Below, piece by piece: positions 1-4,949 of a stretch of 7,332 nt of DNA. Source of the DNA: an uncultured Paracoccaceae bacterium (GTDB lineage: Bacteria > Pseudomonadota > Alphaproteobacteria > Rhodobacterales > Rhodobacteraceae); the NCBI GenBank assembly GCA_937900975.1, contig CALCPC010000037.1, positions 1 to 7,332 of the forward strand, read 5' to 3'. Below the pieces are notes generated by a model that did no database searches, had not been told where the DNA came from, and worked only from the letters and a program-made list of their open reading frames with translations. The translations under genes were made by a program, and so were the position numbers. Within the stretch, counting starts at the first letter, position 1. The number at the start of each line of letters is the position of its first letter.

Positions 1-159
1 AAGGCCGGGTTTTCGGGAAAGCCCGTCTCGCGCGTCGAGCGAGAAGTAGCAGTAATAGTCAAAGTGGGTCAGCCCCCCACCCGCCGCCGGCGACATCATG
101 TGCGTCCAGATCCCGCTTGAGCGTAGGCGCGTTTCGTCGAGTACGGAAAGTCCAGCCAT
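1..159 (-). CDS. N-terminal fragment of an unrecognised gene, 53 codons, runs off the left edge
   Basis: Starting at ATG 159, seven bases after the previous gene's TGA (169-167), the minus strand stays open for 53 codons to base 1. No stop falls in the window, so a search for complete frames would miss it. The translation begins 'MAGLSVLDETRLRSSGIW' and later reads 'GGGLTHFDYYCYFSLDARDG'. It has no signal peptide or membrane segment in the visible part, and I recognise no family. The ribosome site is weak: AGGA ends only 2 bases before the ATG, so translation may depend on coupling to the gene before it. In-frame ATGs at 99 and 96 are alternative starts. In favour of it being real are the operon-like spacing and direction; against it are the short length and the weak ribosome site. 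Confidence 0.5.
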   Translation of the reverse strand, partial: MAGLSVLDETRLRSSGIWTHMMSPAAGGGLTHFDYYCYFSLDARDGLSRKPGL

Positions 160-166
160 GATCCTG

Positions 167-448
167 TCAAAGGTAGGTCGCCAGGATCAACCCCGACGCT
201 GCCAGGGCCAGTACCGAGGCAGATCCCGACAGACCCGGGACCCACCAGTACCCCCGTCCGAACGCGAGATAGATCCAAGAAAACAGCAACGAGATGCAGG
301 AGAGGACGACAAAGGTTAGACACCCGAAAATTGGCCACCAATACTGATTGCGAACGGTTTCGGACATATATTCCTCTCGCAACAGATAATACGTCAGCAG
401 CGCCGGAATAAAAACCGACAGGAGTGTCGTCGCCAAGTCTTGCGACAT
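167..448 (-). CDS. Unrecognised small membrane protein, three predicted membrane segments, 93 aa
   Basis: No family recognised. I chose ATG 448 because AAGG at 457-454 lies 5 bases before it and it starts just after the previous gene's TGA (461-459). In-frame ATGs at 475 (GAGG at 482-479, only 3 bases away) and 493 would overlap that gene and add a short polar extension. Numbered from 448, hydrophobic segments are at about 5-23, 39-63 and 70-93, the last reaching the C-terminus. Between them are a charged loop (24-36, 'REEYMSETVRNQ') and a short Gly/Arg turn at 64-66. 'YWWP' (36-39) and 'YWWVPG' (67-72) are aromatic boundary motifs at the starts of segments 2 and 3, a small internal echo. GC is about 47% at 301-420, the lowest in the window. 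Tight packing suggests co-expression with the exported protein before it and the partial gene after it; an inner-membrane partner is possible but not shown. Confidence 0.72.
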   Translation of the reverse strand: MSQDLATTLLSVFIPALLTYYLLREEYMSETVRNQYWWPIFGCLTFVVLSCISLLFSWIYLAFGRGYWWVPGLSGSASVLALAASGLILATYL

Positions 449-453
449 GCGGA

Positions 454-457
454 CCTT
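454..457 (-). promoter_or_regulatory. Ribosome-binding site of the small membrane protein
   Basis: AAGG lies between the previous gene's TGA and ATG 448, 5 bases from the ATG. It favours this start over the ATGs at 475 and 493. Confidence 0.5.
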
Positions 458-458
458 A

Positions 459-1157
459 TCACTCTCGGATAGCATCGTCCTCGAAACGCACATATTTCAA
501 ATCGCCGCCGACAAGGGAAAGGTTTTTACCGAATTCCAAACCCTTTAGCGCGTCGTCCACGGCGTTCGACAGGCCGTTTTCCTCCACGTCGCCGACAAGC
601 CGCGCCGCTTTCTCAATCGTTGCCGTGGCAAGAAATGCCTGGGTGGCAAGCGGTGTGTTCAGGCAGTCCCAGGAAACGTCGTTTTGCTTGAAATCGAGCC
701 AATAGGCATGCGCGTTGGTGTAATCGATCCCCAAGACATTTCGGGGACGCACCTGTTCGACCGGGCTTCCATAGCCGATGTCGACGAAAATCTTGTTCGG
801 ATGCTCTTTGCCGAGCGTGGTGCTAAGCGCTGATCCGAAGCTGCCGACGATCACGGAGACGTCCGACATGCGCGCCACTTCGTCCGCCGTGGCGTAGATG
901 TCCGATGGGAGGTAGCCGGACTTAACGGCGTCGACGGCCATGCCGTTTCCCAACATGTCTGCGGCGGCCAACATGCCGGCATAGTGCTCAGCCGAGGTTG
1001 CGTTAAACCGCACGACCTCGTCCTTGGCGACGGGCGCCACAAACTTGATCTTGGACCAGTCGGTTGCGCCCTCGCCCAAGGGGTTGCCCATGCAGGCGCC
1101 AAACGCCATGCCGGGCAGCAGGGGCAGTGCCATCGCCATCAAACCGCGCCGCCGCAT
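459..1157 (-). CDS. Unrecognised exported protein, possible lipoprotein, 232 aa
   Basis: I do not recognise this family. ATG 1157 is preceded by a very strong ribosome site, GGGGAGG at 1169-1163, 5 bases away. The frame is open back to 1340, but that would overlap trxA and add a Lys/Arg-rich stretch with no sign of being real. The N-terminus has three arginines, then a hydrophobic run (about 6-21) ending 'MAFGAC', so export is likely. C22 could be a lipid-modified cysteine, but 'FGAC' is a poor lipobox. Cleavage near A18 by signal peptidase I is the alternative, which would leave C22 and C165 free to pair. The mature part looks soluble and mixed alpha/beta, with 'VSVIVGSFGSAL' (100-111), 'IFVDIGYGSP' (123-132) and 'YWLDFKQNDVSWDC' (152-165). 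It has no membrane segment after the N-terminus and no metal or catalytic motif I can name. GC is lower than in the add genes. It ends 10 bases before the next gene's start. Confidence 0.8.
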   Translation of the reverse strand: MRRRGLMAMALPLLPGMAFGACMGNPLGEGATDWSKIKFVAPVAKDEVVRFNATSAEHYAGMLAAADMLGNGMAVDAVKSGYLPSDIYATADEVARMSDVSVIVGSFGSALSTTLGKEHPNKIFVDIGYGSPVEQVRPRNVLGIDYTNAHAYWLDFKQNDVSWDCLNTPLATQAFLATATIEKAARLVGDVEENGLSNAVDDALKGLEFGKNLSLVGGDLKYVRFEDDAIRE

Positions 1158-1162
1158 CCAAA

Positions 1163-1169
1163 CCTCCCC
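1163..1169 (-). promoter_or_regulatory. Strong ribosome-binding site of the 232-aa exported protein
   Basis: GGGGAGG lies 5 bases before ATG 1157, close to a perfect Shine-Dalgarno. It decides the start against longer versions of this frame. The flanking CCAAA (1158-1162) and TTTGG (1175-1179) could pair and leave the site in a 12-base loop, but a 5-bp stem of this kind is weak. Confidence 0.8.
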
Positions 1170-1191
1170 GTTGCTTTGGCCAGACGGTAGG

Positions 1192-1512
1192 CTAGATCGC
1201 CTCTTCGATCCAGCCTTGAAGGGCCGCTTTGCTGGCACCGCCGGTTTTGTGGGCAGCGACTTGGCCGTCCTTGAAGATAAAAAGCGCGGGAATGCCGCGG
1301 ACGCCGAGTTGCATGGGCGAGGTTGGGTTTTCGTCAACATCGACCTTCACGACCTTCACCCGGCCCGCAAGCTCCTCCGAGATCTCTTCGAGCGCCGGTC
1401 CGATCTGGCGGCAGGGTCCGCACCATTCGGCCCAGAAGTCGACGACGACGGGGATGTCGGATTTGACGACTTCGGCCTCGAAAGTGTCGTCGGTGACGGG
1501 CATGGTCGCCAT
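1192..1512 (-). CDS. trxA: Thioredoxin (TrxA type)
   Basis: This is a small cytoplasmic dithiol-disulfide oxidoreductase that is recycled by thioredoxin reductase and reduces enzymes such as ribonucleotide reductase. The 106 residues are one complete thioredoxin fold of normal length, without a signal peptide. The active site 'WCGPC' is at 30-34 (C31, C34), D25 is the buried acid of 'VDFWA', and P75 in 'GIPA' is the cis-proline facing the active site. The usual Thr after this proline is Ala, which I believe is common in this lineage. ATG 1512 is chosen because GGAGAG at 1524-1519 lies 6 bases before it; a second ATG at 1503 would remove only three residues. It lies 61 bases after addA and may have its own promoter in that gap (1549-1577). 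The next gene begins 34 bases after its TAG stop. Confidence 0.97.
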   Translation of the reverse strand: MATMPVTDDTFEAEVVKSDIPVVVDFWAEWCGPCRQIGPALEEISEELAGRVKVVKVDVDENPTSPMQLGVRGIPALFIFKDGQVAAHKTGGASKAALQGWIEEAI

Positions 1513-1518
1513 GGTGAT

Positions 1519-1524
1519 CTCTCC
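1519..1524 (-). promoter_or_regulatory. trxA ribosome-binding site
   Basis: GGAGAG lies 6 bases before ATG 1512 and fixes this start over the in-frame ATG at 1503. Confidence 0.8.
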
Positions 1525-1548
1525 GCTGTTTGCATCGGTTGGCCACCA

Positions 1549-1577
1549 GATCTAGGGGGACGCTCCCCGTCGGTCAA
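1549..1577 (-). promoter_or_regulatory. Candidate trxA promoter with an inverted repeat in the spacer
   Basis: On the minus strand TTGACC (1577-1572) matches the -35 consensus in 5 of 6 positions and contains the addA TGA stop. After exactly 17 bases comes TAGATC (1554-1549), a weak -10 with 3 of 6 matches. A start near 1542 would give a leader of about 30 bases to the trxA ATG. The spacer holds a perfect 5-bp inverted repeat, GGGGA-3-TCCCC. Confidence 0.4.
1556..1568. repeat. 13-base inverted repeat GGGGACGCTCCCC
   Basis: A perfect 5-bp inverted repeat with a 3-base centre lies between addA and trxA, inside the spacer of the candidate trxA promoter. It could be an operator or a short RNA hairpin. 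No T-run follows on the minus strand, so it is not a classical intrinsic terminator. Confidence 0.55.
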
Positions 1578-4500
1578 CCGGTGCTGTCTTTTGGATAGGC
1601 CGCGATCACGCGCGCGTGGGGCAAGGGCATCAGCCGCGTCTCGGCGGTCCACAACACGCCCATCCTAATCGGTCGGTCGGGCCAAAGCGGGGTCAAAGCG
1701 GCGTGATAGGCCGCCATCTGCGCCAAAATAGCCGCGCTGAGGTCCTCATCGCGGCGCGGCACGCTGCGCTGGGTTTTGAAATCGATCGCCCAGATCTCGG
1801 CCCCTGCGATCAACCGGTCGATCCGACCAGAGAGCGGGCGGCCGTCAAGCGTTGGCACAAGCCCCTGGACCGCGACCTCAGCAAGGCTGTCGTCCCCCCA
1901 GATCCACGCAAGCGCGGGCGCAAGACGGCAGGCCAGCGCCTCGGCGATCAGCGCGGCGTGGGTGTCTGACGGCGGCAGGTCCGGCAGGTCGCGAAGACAC
2001 GCTGCGGCCGCGGCCTCGGTGGTGACGGCGGCCTCTAGGATGGCGTGGATCGCAAGGCCCCGTTGGCGGGCCAGATCGCCCTCGCCGATCCCGCCCTCGG
2101 CCGCCATGCTGTCGGACGGGCGCAGGACAGGCGGCGCTTGGGGCGGCGGCTCTGGCGGGTCGCGGGGCAGGGGCGGCGGTTCCGCGGGCGGGGCAGGCTC
2201 GGCGTCCTTGGGCGCGGGCTGCTGCGCCCACCCCTCCGACAGGGTCAGCCCGCCCTCATCCGTGGGTTCCGCAAGCGGCGCGAGCGCCTCTTTGACGGCG
2301 CTGTACCACTCAACCTCCGGACGCGCCTTCAGCTTGCCCGCGCCGCAGACGATCAACCAGCTTTCCGCCCGCGTCAGCGCCACGTAAAGCAGCCGCCAAT
2401 GCTCCTCGCGCGCGCGGTCCTCTGCCGCCGCGAACACGGGCTTCAGCGCATCGGGCACCGCCTTGGCCCCTGGCGCCGCGAACGCCGCGCCGCCATCCGA
2501 CAGGATCTTTGGGCGCTTTCCGCCCAAGGCGGGATCGCCGGTCTCGGGCAGGATGACAATGGGCGCCTCCAGCCCCTTTGCGCCATGCACAGTCGAGATG
2601 CGGATCTGGTCGCCGGCGTCCGAGAGATCCCGGCTGACCTCCGCCTCGCTCGCCGCGATCCAGTCGAGAAAGCCCACCAACGTCGGCGGCCCGGTCCGCT
2701 CATAAGACAGCGCCAGATCGAGGAGGAGGTCGATCGCTTCCTCGGCTTCGGGTCCGAGGCGGGCGATCAGCGCCGTCCGCCCACCGAACCCGACAAGCAT
2801 CTTTTGCAACAGCTCAAAGGGTCTCAGGTAATCGGCCGCATCGCGCAGCGCCCCGATCCGCGCGGCAAGCGGGCGATGCGCCGGCGCCATGCGCAGCGCT
2901 TGCCAAAGCGTGCCGCCCCGGTCGTGCGCCAACGCAAAAAGCTGCGCCTCGTCCAGCCCGCCAAGGGGGGAGCGTAGTACCTCGGCCAGCGCCAGATCGT
3001 CCGCTTCGGTCGCAAGAAACCGCAACAGCGACAGAAGATCGCGCGCGGCCAGAACCTCCGACAGCTTGATCCGATCCGCGCCCGCGACCGGGATACCGGC
3101 CGCCGTCAGCGCCGCGAGGATGGCATTGAAAAGCCGGCCCCGGGATCGGACCAGAATGCGGATATCGCCGGGCCGAACGGCGCGGGGCGGCGCCGTGCCC
3201 GGCAGCGTCAGCCGCGACGCCAGCGTCTGCTTGGCCCAGTCCGCGATCTTGGCGGCCAGCAGCACCGCCGGCGCGGTCGGTGACGGCATATCGACCGGCA
3301 GATACCAGGGCGGGTCGGCTGGGTCCTTCGCGTTTTCGATCCAGGGCCAAAGATCGACGCGCCCGGGGCGGTCTGCATGAAACGCGTGGTGGCGAACCTC
3401 TTCTTCCATGCCATGCGCGTTCGCTTTGGCAAAGACCGCGTCGACCAGCGCCAAAATCGGCGGGGCGGAGCGGAAGGAATGCAGAAGATCGCATTCTTCC
3501 AACGCCGAAAGCGCCTCCTCCAAAACGGTGGCATAACGGCTTCGCATCGCGCCAAAAGCGGCCGGATCGGCGCCTTGAAAGGAATAGATCGACTGTTTGG
3601 CGTCGCCCACGACAAACACCGTGCGCGGCGTCTCCCGCGCTGTGAGATCGGTAAAAAATTCCCCCGTCAGGGCCGCGATCACCTGCCATTGCGCGGGGCT
3701 GGTGTCCTGCGCTTCATCGACCAGAACATGGTCGATGCCACCATCGAGACGGAATTGAACCCAAGCCGCAGCGCTGCTGATGTCAAGAAGATGCGCGGCC
3801 TTGGCGATCAGGTCGTTGAAATCGAGCGCGCCAAGCGCGGCCTTGGCCGCATCGAGCCGCGCGAGATAGCCGCGCGCAAAGCGCCGCAGCGCAAGCGTTT
3901 CGTCGCAAACCTTTTGCGCCTTTTGCAGGTTGCTTATGTCGAGCGCTGCCATCTGCATCGCCCAGATCGTTTCTTCGGCGTCGGGGTTCTGTTCCTTTAC
4001 GGCCTTTGTCGGCAATCCGGATTTTCGGGGCGTCCCCGCGTTGGTTAGCAGCACGGCGAGCATGGCTTCGAGCACGGGTTCCGGGGGCGCCGTCGGTTCG
4101 GAGCGGAGCGCGCGGCCAAGCGGGCGCTCCTGCACGCCTCCCTTCGTTTCAAGCTGCGCGGCAAAGCTTTGACGCTGCGGCACCAGGGCAATAAGCCGCG
4201 CAAGATGATCGCCCGGCGCCCAACGCTGCGTCAGGCCGAGGCTTTTCATCACCGAGGCCTCCTCAGGCTCCTCGCCGAAGGCCGCGCGCTTCTGTTCGAT
4301 CTCGTGGAGGATTTTGTGGTCTCTGGCCGAGGCAAGCCAGGGGGCATAGGCCGCAAAGGCCGGATCCGTCTCGGCCATCTCGTCTAAAACCGCGGCCCGC
4401 AAATGCTCGGCCTCCCGCTCTTCGAGGATCTGGAAGACGGGGGAGACGCCGGCCTCCAGCGGAAAGCGGCCGAGAAGACGCTCACAAAACGCGTGGATCG

Positions 4501-4879
4501 TCTGGATCTTCAAACCACCGGGGGTTTCCAGCGCGCGGGCAAACAGCGTCCGGGCGCGGGCCAGGGCGGTGGGCGGGAGGGTATCGGCGGGCTCGCCCAG
4601 CTCCGCCAGCGCGGCGCGGAGCGCGGGCGCTGGCAGCATCGCCCAGGCGCCGAGGCTGCGATAAAGCCGGTTCTGCATCTCGGCGGCCGCGGCTTTGGTG
4701 TAGGTCAGGCACAGGATCCGGTCCGGCAAGGCGCCGCGCAAAAGCAGCCGCGCCACGCGGTTGGTCAGCACCCGTGTCTTGCCAGAGCCCGCATTGGCCG
4801 CAACCCAGGTAGACCGGTCGGGCAACGCCGCCCGGATCTGAGCAGCGGTGGCGGCGTCGGGAATTTGGTCTCCGTCCAT
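1574..4879 (-). CDS. addA: AddA, helicase-nuclease subunit of the AddAB break-resection complex
   Basis: AddA is the ATP-driven UvrD/Rep-type helicase of AddAB, with its own C-terminal nuclease that cuts one strand. I chose ATG 4879 (1101 aa) because AGG at 4890-4888 sits 8 bases before it. An in-frame GTG at 4885 is only 2 bases from that AGG, and an in-frame TAG at 4891-4889 rules out anything longer. Residues numbered from ATG 4879: Walker A 'AGSGKT' 30-35, motif Ia 'LTYTKAAAAEM' 58-68, 'IQTIHAFCERLL' 125-136, Walker B 'DEAQD' 388-392, motif III 'VVGDAKQSIYSFQGAD' 423-438, 'HSFRS' 467-471, motif V 'ISTVHGAKGLE' 761-771, and motif VI 'LLYVALTRAE' 830-839. A Pro-rich linker (about 887-922) leads to the nuclease, with H945, D1021 in 'GRIDR', D1033 and K1035 in 'DFKTQ', and Q1054/Y1058. 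All key residues are present and the length is normal. It lies between addB and trxA, the order seen in related alphaproteobacteria. Confidence 0.97.
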   Translation of the reverse strand: MDGDQIPDAATAAQIRAALPDRSTWVAANAGSGKTRVLTNRVARLLLRGALPDRILCLTYTKAAAAEMQNRLYRSLGAWAMLPAPALRAALAELGEPADTLPPTALARARTLFARALETPGGLKIQTIHAFCERLLGRFPLEAGVSPVFQILEEREAEHLRAAVLDEMAETDPAFAAYAPWLASARDHKILHEIEQKRAAFGEEPEEASVMKSLGLTQRWAPGDHLARLIALVPQRQSFAAQLETKGGVQERPLGRALRSEPTAPPEPVLEAMLAVLLTNAGTPRKSGLPTKAVKEQNPDAEETIWAMQMAALDISNLQKAQKVCDETLALRRFARGYLARLDAAKAALGALDFNDLIAKAAHLLDISSAAAWVQFRLDGGIDHVLVDEAQDTSPAQWQVIAALTGEFFTDLTARETPRTVFVVGDAKQSIYSFQGADPAAFGAMRSRYATVLEEALSALEECDLLHSFRSAPPILALVDAVFAKANAHGMEEEVRHHAFHADRPGRVDLWPWIENAKDPADPPWYLPVDMPSPTAPAVLLAAKIADWAKQTLASRLTLPGTAPPRAVRPGDIRILVRSRGRLFNAILAALTAAGIPVAGADRIKLSEVLAARDLLSLLRFLATEADDLALAEVLRSPLGGLDEAQLFALAHDRGGTLWQALRMAPAHRPLAARIGALRDAADYLRPFELLQKMLVGFGGRTALIARLGPEAEEAIDLLLDLALSYERTGPPTLVGFLDWIAASEAEVSRDLSDAGDQIRISTVHGAKGLEAPIVILPETGDPALGGKRPKILSDGGAAFAAPGAKAVPDALKPVFAAAEDRAREEHWRLLYVALTRAESWLIVCGAGKLKARPEVEWYSAVKEALAPLAEPTDEGGLTLSEGWAQQPAPKDAEPAPPAEPPPLPRDPPEPPPQAPPVLRPSDSMAAEGGIGEGDLARQRGLAIHAILEAAVTTEAAAAACLRDLPDLPPSDTHAALIAEALACRLAPALAWIWGDDSLAEVAVQGLVPTLDGRPLSGRIDRLIAGAEIWAIDFKTQRSVPRRDEDLSAAILAQMAAYHAALTPLWPDRPIRMGVLWTAETRLMPLPHARVIAAYPKDSTG
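2114..2221 (-). other. Proline-rich linker between the helicase and nuclease parts of AddA
   Basis: About 36 codons, rich in Pro, Ala and Glu with repeated PPP and EPPP units, join the end of the helicase domain to the nuclease domain. A flexible tether here is expected in AddA/RecB-type proteins, since the nuclease sits apart from the motor. Confidence 0.75.
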
Positions 4880-4949
4880 GGTCACAGCCTAAGCGGGGCG
4901 GGGGCCGCTGGCGATGGGCCGGTGCCCGTTGGCGGCGGCGCCCACCCCC
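4880..4949 (-). other. addB-addA gap, 70 bases
   Basis: This very GC-rich gap separates the addB stop from the chosen addA start. It contains 'GGGCCGGTGCCC' (4916-4927), which can form only a 4-bp stem and has no T-run after it, so it is not a convincing terminator. I see no promoter in it, and the two genes are probably on one transcript. Confidence 0.6.
4888..4890 (-). promoter_or_regulatory. addA ribosome-binding site that decides the start
   Basis: AGG lies 8 bases before ATG 4879 but only 2 bases before GTG 4885. This spacing favours the ATG. The TAG at 4891-4889 overlaps it and closes the frame upstream. Confidence 0.6.

Noticed and set aside
26..44. Inverted repeat TCTCGC with a 7-base centre
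   Set aside because: A 6-bp stem within an open coding frame and with no T-run; such repeats are common in GC-rich DNA.
96..341. Minus-strand open frame of 81 codons
   Set aside because: It overlaps the small membrane protein in another frame and runs into the next gene. The membrane protein has the better start context and a coherent three-segment pattern.
1158..1340. Longer version of the exported protein beginning inside trxA
   Set aside because: The added 61 residues are the out-of-frame reading of trxA. The strong GGGGAGG site and the signal-like N-terminus both point to ATG 1157.
1024..1668. Plus-strand open frame of 214 codons across trxA
   Set aside because: It spans three minus-strand genes or gaps and is explained as antisense of trxA and its neighbours.
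2045..2977. Plus-strand open frame of 310 codons opposite addA
   Set aside because: It is Arg/Gln/Gly-rich, opposite conserved AddA motifs, with no ribosome site considered convincing and no recognisable domain.
4916..4927. GGGC-CGGT-GCCC as a terminator between addB and addA
   Set aside because: Only a 4-bp stem and no T-run; ending transcription here would also separate two partner subunits.
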